A stretch of DNA of 64,000 bases. Source: Pseudomonadales bacterium (GTDB lineage Bacteria > Pseudomonadota > Gammaproteobacteria > Pseudomonadales > Halieaceae). A program made the translations under genes and the position numbers. Positions 46,334 through 55,776 of this stretch are shown here, in pieces (position 1 is the stretch's first letter; every line of letters begins with the position of its first letter). The notes beneath the pieces are model-generated. The model worked only from the letters and a program-made list of their open reading frames with translations, did not search any database and had not been told where the DNA came from. The stretch covers positions 204,710 through 268,709 of the forward strand of contig JACKNV010000004.1 of the NCBI GenBank assembly GCA_024234735.1, given 5' to 3'.

Positions 46334-47395
46334 ATGCAGTCGCTGCTCTTACAGATCACCCTCACCGCGCTGCCGCTCACCCGCCTCAGCGCCGGCCTCG
46401 GCTCCCGCCTGGGCCTGACCGATGAGCCCGACGCGCGCAAGCAGCACGCGGGCAGCGTGCCCCACACCGGCGGCATCGCCATATTCCTCACCATCCTCGC
46501 CGGCACCGCGGCGCTGGGCATCGCGCCCTACACCTACCCCATGCTGGGGATCGCCTGCGGGGTGTTCGCGGTGGGGGTGTTCGACGACGTGCGCCACATC
46601 AACCCCTGGCTGCGGCTGGGCATCCAGTACGTCGCCGGCCTGCTGCTGGCCACCGTCGGCGGCATCGCCATCGTCGACGTGGGCAACCTGCTGGCGCTGG
46701 GGGACATCCCCCTACTGTGGCTGAGCGCGCCGCTCACCGCCCTGGCAGTGGCGGGGCTGAGCAACGCCTACAACATGATCGACGGCATCGACGGGCTGGC
46801 CGCCTGTACCATCGCCCTGCCGCTGGCGGTGCTGTACGCCCTGGCGCTGCAGGCCGGGCACCCGATGGCCGACAGCCTGCTGCTGATGCTGCTGCCGCTG
46901 GCGGTATTTCTGTTGTTCAACCTGGGGCCCGACAACCGCCTGCTGCCGAAAATCTTCCTGGGGGACGGCGGCAGCGTGACCCTGGGCTTCCTGGTGACGG
47001 CCTCGCTGGTGTATTTCTCCCAGGGGGAGCATGCCCTGATCCGGCCGGTCACCGCCCTGTGGCTGGTGACCGTGCCGCTGATGGACATGCTGGCCACCAT
47101 GCTGCGCCGGTTCCGGCACGGCCACAAACTGATGCAGGCGGACCGCTCCCACCTGCACCACACCCTGATGGACATGGGTCTCAGTGCCCGCCAGACCCTG
47201 CTGCTGCTGGTCGGCCTCGCCACTGGCTGGGCCCTGCTGGGCCTGTTGCTGGAGGCCATCCCCCCCTACCTGAGCCTGCTGGCCTACTGCCTGCTGTTCC
47301 TCGGCCACTGCCTGTTCGTGATCAAAGCCGAAACCATCAGCGCGCGCCTGGGGCTGGCGCCCGCCTGTAAGGGTGACGACCACGGGCCCAACTGA
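46334..47395 (+). CDS. polyprenyl-phosphate sugar-1-phosphate transferase (WecA/MraY family)
   Basis: 353 residues with about ten membrane helices. Cytosolic motifs of the family: TDEPDARKQHAGSVPHTGGI (split), DDVRHINPW (Asp pair), NAYNMIDGIDGL and the HIHH-type loop given here as DRSHLHHTLMDMG. It loads a sugar phosphate (GlcNAc-1-P in WecA) onto undecaprenyl phosphate to start a cell-surface glycan. It is the first glycan gene of this locus. Confidence 0.88.
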   Translation: MQSLLLQITLTALPLTRLSAGLGSRLGLTDEPDARKQHAGSVPHTGGIAIFLTILAGTAALGIAPYTYPMLGIACGVFAVGVFDDVRHINPWLRLGIQYVAGLLLATVGGIAIVDVGNLLALGDIPLLWLSAPLTALAVAGLSNAYNMIDGIDGLAACTIALPLAVLYALALQAGHPMADSLLLMLLPLAVFLLFNLGPDNRLLPKIFLGDGGSVTLGFLVTASLVYFSQGEHALIRPVTALWLVTVPLMDMLATMLRRFRHGHKLMQADRSHLHHTLMDMGLSARQTLLLLVGLATGWALLGLLLEAIPPYLSLLAYCLLFLGHCLFVIKAETISARLGLAPACKGDDHGPN

Positions 47396-47399
47396 GGGC

Positions 47400-48158
47400 T
47401 TACAACCAGCCGCGCAGGCGGTATACCCAGTAACCCCACAGCTCGTGCAGGGCGCGGGTGCTGCGCGTCAGGTTGCCGACCTCGGGCGCCCAGGCGGGCA
47501 GCACCGCCGTCTCGGGTGCCACCAGGCGCTGATAATCGGTGGGCGCCGGGATCACCTCCAGCCCCTGGGCGGCGAACAGGCGCGCGGCGCGGCGCATGTG
47601 AAAGGCCGAGGTCACCAGCAGGATGCGCCGCGCGCCCGCCTGCTCGAGCACCCGCGCGCTGTGCAGGGCGTTCTGGTAGGTGGTGCGGCTGGCCTCCTCG
47701 AGCAGCATGGCCCGCCGCGGCACACCCATCACCTGCAGCAGCTCGGCCATCAGTTCGGCCTCCGGGCGCGTGCCCGGCTCGCTGCCGCCGCTGAGCAGCA
47801 GCCGCGGGGCCTTGCCCGCCTGATACAGCCGCGCGGCGTGCACCAGCCGGTCGGCCTGCTCGTTCATGTCCCCCAGGGTGCCCAGGTGGGTGTCGCCGCG
47901 CACCGCGCCGCCCAGCACCACGATGGCGTCCGCCGTCGGGGTGGCGGACAGCGCCTTCGGCGGGTACTCGTCCTCCAGCGCAGCCACCAGGTAGTCGGCA
48001 AAGCCGGCGGTGGAGCACAGGTACAGCCAGCCCAGCGCCAGCACCAGCAGGCAGCCGGCCAGGCGCCGCCTGCCCAGCCACAGGGCCGGCAGCGCCAACA
48101 CCCCCAGCAACAGCGCCTGGGACAGCGGGTACAGCAGCAGCGACAACAACTTGGACAA
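47400..48158 (-). CDS. YdcF/ElyC-type DUF218 membrane protein
   Basis: 252 residues. Two N-terminal helices, then the DUF218 domain: AIVVLGGAVRGD, ADRLVHAARLYQAGKAPRLLLSGG, ASRTTYQNALHSARVL, ILLVTSAFHMRRA. ElyC in E. coli affects undecaprenyl-phosphate use in envelope synthesis, which fits its place beside a WecA-type gene. The start codon is TTG, with the nearest Shine-Dalgarno (AGGAGG) about 19 bases away, so the true start is uncertain. It converges on the transferase gene. Confidence 0.82.
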   Translation of the reverse strand: MSKLLSLLLYPLSQALLLGVLALPALWLGRRRLAGCLLVLALGWLYLCSTAGFADYLVAALEDEYPPKALSATPTADAIVVLGGAVRGDTHLGTLGDMNEQADRLVHAARLYQAGKAPRLLLSGGSEPGTRPEAELMAELLQVMGVPRRAMLLEEASRTTYQNALHSARVLEQAGARRILLVTSAFHMRRAARLFAAQGLEVIPAPTDYQRLVAPETAVLPAWAPEVGNLTRSTRALHELWGYWVYRLRGWL

Positions 48159-48310
48159 TTCGAATGAGATAACGACACCCTCCTGTAGTTCGCGCCCAGT
48201 CTACCCAAAGCGGTGCCTGCGGCGTTAACCAAAACACGCCTTAAGTGTTGCCCTGCCGGGGGGGAAGTGTCTAAGCTACGGCCTACCCTGACATAAACAA
48301 GGATCACCGC

Positions 48311-48691
48311 ATGGAATACGTCGCCCTGGTTACCCTGTTGCTGCTGCTCCAGTACTTCGTGTTCACTCTGCTGGTGGGCGCGGCCCGCGTCAGGAGCGGC
48401 ATCAAGGCGCCGGCGGTAACCGGTAACGAAGGCTTCGAGCGCGCCTACCGGGTGCAGATGAACACCCTGGAGCAGCTGCTGCTGACCCTGCCCGCCCTGT
48501 GGCTGAGTGCCTGGTATTTCGACGCCCTGGTGGCCGCGCTGCTGGGCCTGGCGTTCTTCCTCGGCCGGGTGTTGTACCGCGCGGGCTACGTCAGGGATCC
48601 GGACAAGCGCAGCGCCGGCTTTATTATCGGATTCCTGGCCACTCTGGGTCTGGTGGGCACCGCCCTGTGGGGGGTGATCGCCCAACTGTAG
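48311..48691 (+). CDS. MAPEG-family membrane protein
   Basis: 126 residues, four helices. ERAYRVQMNTLEQLLLTLPALWLSA and LYRAGYVRDPDKRSAGFIIG (in pieces) hold the conserved Asn-Glu and Arg-x-x-Tyr features of MAPEG proteins (microsomal glutathione transferase relatives). Role in bacteria mostly unknown. It lies 42 bases before the UDP-glucuronate epimerase gene. Confidence 0.85.
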   Translation: MEYVALVTLLLLLQYFVFTLLVGAARVRSGIKAPAVTGNEGFERAYRVQMNTLEQLLLTLPALWLSAWYFDALVAALLGLAFFLGRVLYRAGYVRDPDKRSAGFIIGFLATLGLVGTALWGVIAQL

Positions 48692-48733
48692 GCCCACTCC
48701 CGCCCACCAGGGCAGCTGTACAGGAGCGTCACC

Positions 48734-49747
48734 ATGAAAGTACTGGTCACCGGGGCGGCGGGCTTCATCGGCTTCCATGTCTGCCAGCGCCTGCTGGCGC
48801 GCGGCGATGAAGTGGTCGGCCTGGACAACATCAACGACTACTACGACGTCAACCTCAAGCTGGCGCGGCTGGCGCGGCTGCAGCCGCTGGCGGGCTTCAG
48901 CTTCGCCCGGCTCGACCTGCAGGAGCGCGAGGCGCTGGAGGCCCTGTTTCGCGAGCACCGCTTTGCCGCGGTGATCAACCTGGCGGCCCAGGCGGGGGTG
49001 CGCTACTCGCTGGAGAACCCGCGAGCCTACATCGACAGCAACATCGTCGGCTTCACCAACATCCTGGAATGCTGCCGCCACCACGACATCGGGCACCTGG
49101 TGTACGCCAGCAGCAGCTCAGTGTACGGCATGAACACTTCCATGCCCTTTTCCATTCACGACAATGTGGACCACCCCATCTCCCTGTACGCGGCCAGCAA
49201 GAAGGCCAACGAGCTGATGGCCCACACCTACTCGCACCTGTTCGGCCTGCCCACCACCGGGCTGCGTTTCTTCACCGTCTACGGCCCCTGGGGCCGGCCC
49301 GACATGGCGCTGTTCCTGTTCACCCGGGCGATCCTGGCGGGGGAGCCCATCAAGGTATTCAACAATGGCCGGATGCGGCGAGATTTCACTTATATAGATG
49401 ACATTGTCGAGGGCGTACTGCGGGTAACCGACAACACCGCCGCCCCCAACCCCGCCTGGGACGGTGCAAACCCCGACCCGGGCACCAGCACCGCGCCCTA
49501 CCGGCTCTACAATATCGGTAACAATAATCCGGTAGAGTTGAGCGAATTCATCGATGCTATCGAGCAGGCCCTGGGCAAACAGGCCCGGCGAGAGCTGCTG
49601 CCCATGCAACCCGGCGATGTGGCGGCCACCTTTGCCGACATCGACGACCTGGAAGCGGACGTGGGCTACCGGCCCGCGACCCCCCTGCGCGAGGGCATCG
49701 GCCGGTTCGTGGCCTGGTATCTGGAACACATGCACAAGGAAGCATAA
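48734..49747 (+). CDS. UDP-glucuronate 4-epimerase-type NAD-dependent epimerase
   Basis: 337 residues, extended SDR. NAD-binding [10 protein letters not shown] at residues 7-16, catalytic Tyr152-x3-Lys156 (YAASKK), [12 protein letters not shown] and [17 protein letters not shown] typical of the CapI/LspL group that interconverts UDP-glucuronate and UDP-galacturonate. Its stop overlaps the ugd start (TAATG), so substrate supply and epimerisation are coupled. Confidence 0.9.
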   Translation: MKVLVTGAAGFIGFHVCQRLLARGDEVVGLDNINDYYDVNLKLARLARLQPLAGFSFARLDLQEREALEALFREHRFAAVINLAAQAGVRYSLENPRAYIDSNIVGFTNILECCRHHDIGHLVYASSSSVYGMNTSMPFSIHDNVDHPISLYAASKKANELMAHTYSHLFGLPTTGLRFFTVYGPWGRPDMALFLFTRAILAGEPIKVFNNGRMRRDFTYIDDIVEGVLRVTDNTAAPNPAWDGANPDPGTSTAPYRLYNIGNNNPVELSEFIDAIEQALGKQARRELLPMQPGDVAATFADIDDLEADVGYRPATPLREGIGRFVAWYLEHMHKEA

Positions 49748-51051
49748 TGAATGTTGTAATGATCGGCGCCGGCTATGTAGGGCTGGTGTCAGGCGCCTGT
49801 TTTGCCGAGTTCGGCGCCCATGTGACCTGCGTTGATAAGGACGCGGCGCGCATCGCCGCCCTGAAAGCGGGTGAGATTCCCATCTACGAGCCCGGCCTGG
49901 ACAACCTGGTCGAGCGCAATATGAGGGCCGGCCGACTGGCGTTCACCACCGAACTGGCGGAGCCGGTAGCCCAGGCCGACCTGGTGTTCATCGCCGTGGG
50001 CACTCCCACCCGCCGCGGCGACGGCTACGCCGACCTGAAATACGTGTACGCCGCCGCCGGGGAGGTCGCCACCCATCTGCAGGGCTACACGGTGATCGTC
50101 GACAAGAGCACCGTGCCGGTGGGCACCGCCCGGGAGGTGCTGCGCATCGCCCGCAAGGCCAATCCGCAGGCCGACTTCGACGTCGCTTCCAACCCCGAGT
50201 TTCTGCGCGAGGGTTCCGCCATAGCCGACTTCATGCGCCCCGACCGGGTGGTGCTGGGGGTCGAATCCGAACGCGCCGAGGCGCTGCTGCGGGAACTGTA
50301 CCGCCCCCTCAACCTGATCGAGGCGCCCATCCTGGTGACCGGCCTGGAGAGCGCCGAGATCACCAAGTACGCCGCCAACGCCTTCCTGGCCACCAAGATC
50401 AGCTTCATCAACGAGATATCCCAGCTGTGCGAGCAAACCGGCGCCGACGTCCACGAGGTAGCCCGCGGCATGGGCCTGGACGGGCGCATCGGCCGCAAGT
50501 TCCTGCACGCCGGCCCCGGCTACGGCGGCTCCTGCTTCCCCAAGGACACCGTGGCGCTGATCCGCATGGCCCAGGAGCACGGCGTGTCCAGCCGTATCGT
50601 CGAGAGCGTGGTGGAAGTCAACGCCTCGCAGAAGGCGCGCATGGTCAGCAAGATCCGCGAGGCCCTGGGCGGCTCGGTGGCGGACAAAACCATCGCCGTG
50701 CTGGGGCTGACCTTCAAGCCGGAAACCGACGATATGCGTGAAGCGCCGTCACTGGCCATCCTGCCGGCGCTGCTGGACCGCGGCGCGGTGATCCGCGCCC
50801 ATGACCCGGAAGGGATGGAGGAGGCGAAAAAGGAACTGCCCGCGGCGGTCATCTACGCCGCCGGCATCGACGAGGCCGTGCAGAACGCCGATGCGGTGGT
50901 GCTGCTCACCGAGTGGAACCAGTATCGCGGCCTCGATCTGCCCAGGCTCAGGGCGCAGATGCGCGGCAACGTGTTCGTCGACCTGCGCAACGTCTACGAG
51001 CGCGAACTCATGGCCACCCACGGCTTCGCCTATACCTGCGTGGGCCGCTGA
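49747..51051 (+). CDS. ugd: UDP-glucose 6-dehydrogenase
   Basis: 434 residues, typical length. Rossmann motif GAGYVGLVSGACFAEFG at the N-terminus, ESAEITKYAANAFLATKISFINEI (split) with the catalytic lysine/asparagine, and GYGGSCFPKD with nucleophile Cys263. Oxidises UDP-glucose to UDP-glucuronate with two NAD+. It supplies the epimerase encoded just upstream. Confidence 0.94.
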   Translation: MNVVMIGAGYVGLVSGACFAEFGAHVTCVDKDAARIAALKAGEIPIYEPGLDNLVERNMRAGRLAFTTELAEPVAQADLVFIAVGTPTRRGDGYADLKYVYAAAGEVATHLQGYTVIVDKSTVPVGTAREVLRIARKANPQADFDVASNPEFLREGSAIADFMRPDRVVLGVESERAEALLRELYRPLNLIEAPILVTGLESAEITKYAANAFLATKISFINEISQLCEQTGADVHEVARGMGLDGRIGRKFLHAGPGYGGSCFPKDTVALIRMAQEHGVSSRIVESVVEVNASQKARMVSKIREALGGSVADKTIAVLGLTFKPETDDMREAPSLAILPALLDRGAVIRAHDPEGMEEAKKELPAAVIYAAGIDEAVQNADAVVLLTEWNQYRGLDLPRLRAQMRGNVFVDLRNVYERELMATHGFAYTCVGR

Positions 51052-51195
51052 CCAGGGTTGCTGAGCGGGGCGCGGGAACCCCGGCCCCCGGCATGGCCCG
51101 ATCCTGTAACTTATTTCCATTTTCCTCGCCCGCCACAATTTGCTAACCTCGAAATGACTTTAAGAATAAGTTGTAAGTCGTGAAGGGGAGCAGCC

Positions 51196-51342
51196 ATGAA
51201 AACCACAAGAACGGATGCATATAGCAACCGCCAGGAATCACTGTCCACCCATACCGAAGCCATTGCCAGTAGCCAGTACCCGCTGGTGGTGAGCCTGTGG
51301 GTACTGTTCCTGTCGCTGGTGCTGATGGCCAACCCGGGCTAG
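51196..51342 (+). CDS. 48-residue single-helix microprotein
   Basis: ATG at 51196 with GGGGAG upstream. Hydrophilic N-terminal half (MKTTRTDAYSNRQ...) and one C-terminal membrane helix (YPLVVSLWVLFLSLVLMANPG). It ends 14 bases before the metzincin protease gene, so both share a transcript. I recognise no family. It could be a small membrane partner of the protease, or a translated leader. Confidence 0.55.
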   Translation: MKTTRTDAYSNRQESLSTHTEAIASSQYPLVVSLWVLFLSLVLMANPG

Positions 51343-51356
51343 GCGCCACCACCGCC

Positions 51357-54278
51357 ATGAAGGCACGAACCGCTGGCCTGGCGGCCGCTTCGCTGACGCT
51401 GCTGCTCTCGGCCCCACTCGCCCTCGCCGGCCCCGGTCGGGTCTTCCAGGATCGCCCCCAACAGGTACTGCCCGGCCGCCACGCCAGCATGGCCATCGAA
51501 GGCCGTGTGGACAGTGCCCGCATCGCCCGCGGCACACGCCGCCTGGCGCTGCAACTGCCCGACGGCCGCGAGGTGGAGCTGGCGCGCAAGAGCTTCCGCC
51601 GCGAGCACCGCGACAACGCCACCTGGCGCGGCACGGTGGCCGGCCAGACGCGCAGCGACGCCACCCTGAGCGTGGTCGACGGCCGCCTGGCGGGCCGCCT
51701 GCGCATCGGGGAAGAGGTCTTCGAGATCAGGCCGCTGGCGGAGAACGAGATCCGCCTGCAGCAGCTGGACATGGACAGCTTCCCTGCCTGCGACGGCGGC
51801 CTGCCCCTGGAGCCGGCCATCGCCGGCGAGCAGGACGTGTTGGTGGACGCCCAGGCGGCCCGGGACACGGCAGCCGACGGGAGCCCGCCGCGGCTGGATA
51901 TCCTGGTGCTGTACACCGCGGCCGCCGAAGCCAGGGAGGGGGCGGCGCAGATACCCGCCACCGCCGCCGCCGCGGTGGCCACCCTCAACACCGTGTTCGC
52001 CAACAGCCAGCTGGACGCCGAGGCGGTGCTGGTGCACGCCCAGCGTATCGAGCACCGTGAAACGGGCTATGCCAACGCCCTGCAGTGGCTGAGTAGCGAC
52101 CCCCAGGTGGCGCAGCTGCGCAACCAGTACGCCGCCGACATGGTGGCACTGCTGGTGGACCTGGACGGCAGTTGCGGCATCGGCTGGGTGCCGCGCACCG
52201 AGGCCGCCCAGTTCAACTCCGCCACCGCCTTTCAGGTGACCAATATCGACTGCGCCGTGGGCAACCTCAGCTTCGCCCACGAATCGGGCCACAACATGGG
52301 CATGGAGCACAACCCCGAGAATTCCGGCGCCGCGCTCGGCCAGCCCTACGCGCCGGCCAGCTACGAGCACTCCTTCGGCCACTGGGTGGCGGGCGGGCCC
52401 AATGCCTTTCGCACCGTGATGTCCTACGCCGACCCCTGCGGCAGTGCCTACGCCTGCCCACGGGAAGAGTACTTCTCCAACCCCGGCGTGTACTACCGGG
52501 GAACCCCCACCGGCACTGTGGGCGTGCCGGGAGTAGTCAACGGCCACTACAACGCCCTCACTGGTAACCTCACCGCACCGGTGATCGCCCAGTACCGCAG
52601 CCCGCCCGCCGCCAGCGGCGCCCGGGATTTCGCCATTCAACAGGGCAGCGACGACGCCCAGCAGGACAACGTCAGCGGCGAGGTCACCGACAACTGGACG
52701 GCTCTGTACCTGGGCTACTATCCCATCGCCCCCTACAACCCCACCAGCGTCGGCCTGCGCTTCCAGAACATCAACGTGCCGCGAGACGCCACCGTCACCG
52801 CCGCCTGGCTGGAGTTCGACGCCTTCGCCGACGGCGCCGACTACGCCGCCGCCACTATCAGCGTGCAGGACGCCGACGACCCGCCGACGTTCTCCGCCGC
52901 CACGCCCTTCGACATCAGCGCCCGGCCGCGCGGCGCCAGCGTGCGCTGGGACGACATACCCTCCTGGAGCCAGGGGGAGAACAACCAGAGCGTGGATATC
53001 GCGCCATTGGTACAGCAGGTGGTGGACCGCGCCGGCTGGCAGGCCAACAACGCCCTGGCGCTGATCCTGCATGACACCACCGGCACTCGCTGGGCCACCA
53101 GCTTCAACCACCCCAGCGGGCCGGCCCCGCGCCTGCACGTCGAACACCGCTCCTGCGCCGCCACCACCACCCTCGCTGGCGGCAGCCAGTGGCAGAGCTT
53201 TTCACTGCCCTGCCTGCCCAGGGACAACAGCATGCAGCAAATCTTCAGCGGGCTGGACACCACAAACTACGCCAGCACCTGGGCGGTGTTCGCCCACGAC
53301 GCAACCAGCGACAGCTACACCCTGGCGCAACTGACCGACCCGCTGCAGGCGAACACCGGCTACTGGTACGTGAACACCGGTGCCGACTTCGAACTCAGCC
53401 TCAGCGGCCGGGAGCGCCGCGCCGACGACATCCCGCTGTACTCGGCCGCGCCCCTGATAGCCAACCTGGTGGGCCTCACCGGCATGGACGCTGTGCCCTG
53501 GCAGGACGTGACGGTAGTGGACGGCGACCGGGTGCTGACCCTGGACGAGGCTGACCCGTACCTGCCGGGCCTGGGACTGGCCTGCGACCAACAGCCGGTG
53601 GACTCCCGGTGTGTGCTGTCGCGCAAGATGTACAAATGGAACGGCGCTGCCTACCAGGGCTTCGACGGCGTGACTCCCGGCATGGAGGGCGCCCTGGAAC
53701 CCTTCGACGGGGTCTGGGTGGCGGCCCACAAACCCGACATCGCCCTGCGCCTGCCGACAATCGCGGCGGCCGCCGAGGGCGACGGCGCCGATGACGAGCC
53801 GCTGGAGGGCGGCTCCACCCAGCCCGACCACAGCGAGTGGAGCCTGCGCCTGACGGTGGAATCCGGCGAACAGTCCGACCCCGGCAACCTGCTGGGCCGG
53901 CTGGCCTCCGCGCGCCCCGGCAAGGACGCCCACGACCTGGAGGAGCCCGCGCCCCTGGGCGACTCCTGGCTGACCCTGCTGTTCCTCAACGGCGCCTGGG
54001 AGGGCGAGGACAACTGGGGCTACACGTCGGACTTCCGCCCCGCGGTGCGCGGCGAGCCCCGGGGCACATGGCGCCTGGCCGTGAAAAGCTCCGGGGAGCA
54101 GCGCGAGGCCACCCTGAGCTGGAGCGGCCCCAGCTGGGTGCTGAAGCGCGCCCGTCTGGTCGACAGGGCCAACCGCCAGGTCATCCGCCTGCACCGCCAG
54201 GACAGCTACACCTTCCCTGTGAACCGCAACGAACAGCGCTTCCAGTTGGTGATCACACCGCAGGGGACGGGGCGGTGA
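51357..54278 (+). CDS. secreted metzincin-type zinc metalloprotease
   Basis: 973 residues from ATG 51357. Signal peptide ending near LALA, a propeptide-like segment, then the protease: HESGHNMGMEH (His308, HExxHxxGxxH) with Met-turn VMSY at Met355, the metzincin signature (reprolysin-like, M12B type). From about 420 a DNRLR/CBM-like beta domain (VGLRFQNINVPRDATVTAAWLEF in pieces), then Ig-like and C-terminal beta-rich domains, without an obvious membrane anchor. Likely degrades extracellular protein. It sits inside the exopolysaccharide locus between ugd and a small signal-bearing ORF. Confidence 0.85.
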   Translation: MKARTAGLAAASLTLLLSAPLALAGPGRVFQDRPQQVLPGRHASMAIEGRVDSARIARGTRRLALQLPDGREVELARKSFRREHRDNATWRGTVAGQTRSDATLSVVDGRLAGRLRIGEEVFEIRPLAENEIRLQQLDMDSFPACDGGLPLEPAIAGEQDVLVDAQAARDTAADGSPPRLDILVLYTAAAEAREGAAQIPATAAAAVATLNTVFANSQLDAEAVLVHAQRIEHRETGYANALQWLSSDPQVAQLRNQYAADMVALLVDLDGSCGIGWVPRTEAAQFNSATAFQVTNIDCAVGNLSFAHESGHNMGMEHNPENSGAALGQPYAPASYEHSFGHWVAGGPNAFRTVMSYADPCGSAYACPREEYFSNPGVYYRGTPTGTVGVPGVVNGHYNALTGNLTAPVIAQYRSPPAASGARDFAIQQGSDDAQQDNVSGEVTDNWTALYLGYYPIAPYNPTSVGLRFQNINVPRDATVTAAWLEFDAFADGADYAAATISVQDADDPPTFSAATPFDISARPRGASVRWDDIPSWSQGENNQSVDIAPLVQQVVDRAGWQANNALALILHDTTGTRWATSFNHPSGPAPRLHVEHRSCAATTTLAGGSQWQSFSLPCLPRDNSMQQIFSGLDTTNYASTWAVFAHDATSDSYTLAQLTDPLQANTGYWYVNTGADFELSLSGRERRADDIPLYSAAPLIANLVGLTGMDAVPWQDVTVVDGDRVLTLDEADPYLPGLGLACDQQPVDSRCVLSRKMYKWNGAAYQGFDGVTPGMEGALEPFDGVWVAAHKPDIALRLPTIAAAAEGDGADDEPLEGGSTQPDHSEWSLRLTVESGEQSDPGNLLGRLASARPGKDAHDLEEPAPLGDSWLTLLFLNGAWEGEDNWGYTSDFRPAVRGEPRGTWRLAVKSSGEQREATLSWSGPSWVLKRARLVDRANRQVIRLHRQDSYTFPVNRNEQRFQLVITPQGTGR

Positions 54279-54499
54279 GCGGCGGTGTGGACAGGCCGGT
54301 GAGCGGGGCGGCACTGCAAACAGGCCCGCAACACGCCCCGGCGCCGACCGGGCAGCACACCCGGCGCAGCCTGCTGCGCAAACTGGCCTATTCCACCCCC
54401 GCCATCGTCGCCCTGTCGGTGGGGGCCAGGCAGGCGGCGGCGCAACCCCAGCTCCCGCCTGGTTACGGGCCGCCCGTGTCACCGTACAACTCAAGCTGA
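54275..54499 (+). CDS. small protein with RRSLLRKLAYSTPA-type export signal
   Basis: 74 residues from a GTG that overlaps the protease stop (GTGA). RRSLLRKLAYSTPAIVALSV followed by GARQAAA resembles a twin-arginine-like signal near the middle, then a short Pro/Gly/Gln tail (PQLPPGYGPPVSP). Small proteins with R/K-KLAY-PA motifs are often found in exopolysaccharide gene clusters; their role is unknown. Translational coupling to the protease suggests linked expression. Confidence 0.55.
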   Translation: MSGGVDRPVSGAALQTGPQHAPAPTGQHTRRSLLRKLAYSTPAIVALSVGARQAAAQPQLPPGYGPPVSPYNSS

Positions 54500-54628
54500 C
54501 TCGCGGCGCTTGCCGCGCTCTTTCCTGATCTCGAACACCGTGGCACGCCTGTCGAAGGCGGCCGCTGGGTCGGACTGGCTTGTAGGCGCTTAGCAGCTCC
54601 AGGGTGATGGATTTCACCGGGGGCGCCC

Positions 54629-54658
54629 TTGCACATGCCCGGCAAGCGCTACGATAAT
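54629..54658 (+). promoter_or_regulatory. sigma70-like promoter before the membrane-protein gene at 54696
   Basis: TTGCAC (54629-54634), 18 bases, GATAAT (54653-54658). It overlaps an in-frame ATG at 54657, which argues that translation starts further down, at 54696. Confidence 0.5.
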
Positions 54659-54695
54659 GGCCAGACCACCCCGCGCGAGGCAGACGCTGACGCCC

Positions 54696-55769
54696 ATGAG
54701 TCACTCTCCCGACGCCAGCAGCGCAGCCACCAACGGCGATGCCCGCCGGCGCGGCGGGCTGTACATCGTCAGCCCGCTGTACGACTGGCTGCTGTTCCTG
54801 CTGCCGCCGGTGATGGCGCTGGCCCTGGGCATCCTCATCTCGGGCAGTTGGTTCAGCGATGCGGAGTTCGAGTGGGCGGGCTACCAGCACAGCCCCGCCA
54901 GCCTGCTGATCGGCGTGTTCATCCAGGCGCACCTGGTGATCGTGTTTTTCCGCAGCCACGGCAACCCGCAGATCTTCAACGCTTTCCGCTACCGTTTTGT
55001 CGCGGTGCCACTGCTTTTGTACCTGGGCATGATCAGCTCCAACTGGGTGCTGGTGAGCGTGTCGGTGCTGGCCACCTTCTGGGACGTGTATCACTCGGCA
55101 CTGCAGACCTTCGGCTTCGCCCGCATCTACGACAGCAAATGCGGCAACGACACCGCCGCCGGGCGGCGCCTGGACTGGTGGCTCAACCAGTGGCTGTACG
55201 CCGGGCCTATCCTGGCGGGGGTCACCATGATCGACCACTTCGAGGACTTCGGCGAATTCGACGCGCTGGGGGCCGCCTTCTTCACCGCCATCCCCGCCTA
55301 TATGGAGGGCAGCCAGCAGTACTACAGCCGGGTGGTGATCGCCCTGGGCAGCGCCTTCGGCATCTACTACCTGTTCGCCCAGTGGCGCCTGGCCCGCCAG
55401 GGCTATCGGGTGTCGCCGCTGAAGGTCTACCTGCTGGCCAGCACCGGCTTCGTATCCATTTACACCTGGGGCTTCAACAGCTTCGGCGAGGCATTCTTCA
55501 TCATGAACTTCTTTCACGCGCTGCAGTACTTCGGCATCGTCTGGGCCCGCGAGCAGGGCAATATGATGCGCCTGTTCCGGGTGCACGCCCTGCCCCTGGG
55601 CAGGTACCTGGCGCTGGCGCTGTTCCTGGGCCTGGCCCTGAGCTACGGCCTGTGGGTCGAGCTGCTGGACGCCAGCATCACCTCCCTGTGGGCCCTCACC
55701 CTGGCGGTTTCCATCATGCACTTCTGGTACGACAGCTTCATCTGGTCGGTACAGAAGCAGCAGGTGTAG
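54696..55769 (+). CDS. polytopic membrane protein, function unknown
   Basis: 357 residues from the ATG at 54696, chosen because a promoter covers the earlier in-frame ATG. Eight or so hydrophobic helices; histidines lie near helix ends (QAHLVIVFFRSHGNP, ATFWDVYHSALQTFG, NFFHALQYFGIVW, IMHFWYDSFIW), which could bind metal or haem. No family recognised. The HxxxH-like spacing recalls membrane desaturase or methyltransferase-like proteins, only as a suggestion. It is followed 7 bases later by another membrane-protein gene. Confidence 0.65.
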   Translation: MSHSPDASSAATNGDARRRGGLYIVSPLYDWLLFLLPPVMALALGILISGSWFSDAEFEWAGYQHSPASLLIGVFIQAHLVIVFFRSHGNPQIFNAFRYRFVAVPLLLYLGMISSNWVLVSVSVLATFWDVYHSALQTFGFARIYDSKCGNDTAAGRRLDWWLNQWLYAGPILAGVTMIDHFEDFGEFDALGAAFFTAIPAYMEGSQQYYSRVVIALGSAFGIYYLFAQWRLARQGYRVSPLKVYLLASTGFVSIYTWGFNSFGEAFFIMNFFHALQYFGIVWAREQGNMMRLFRVHALPLGRYLALALFLGLALSYGLWVELLDASITSLWALTLAVSIMHFWYDSFIWSVQKQQV

Positions 55770-55776
55770 CGCCGCC

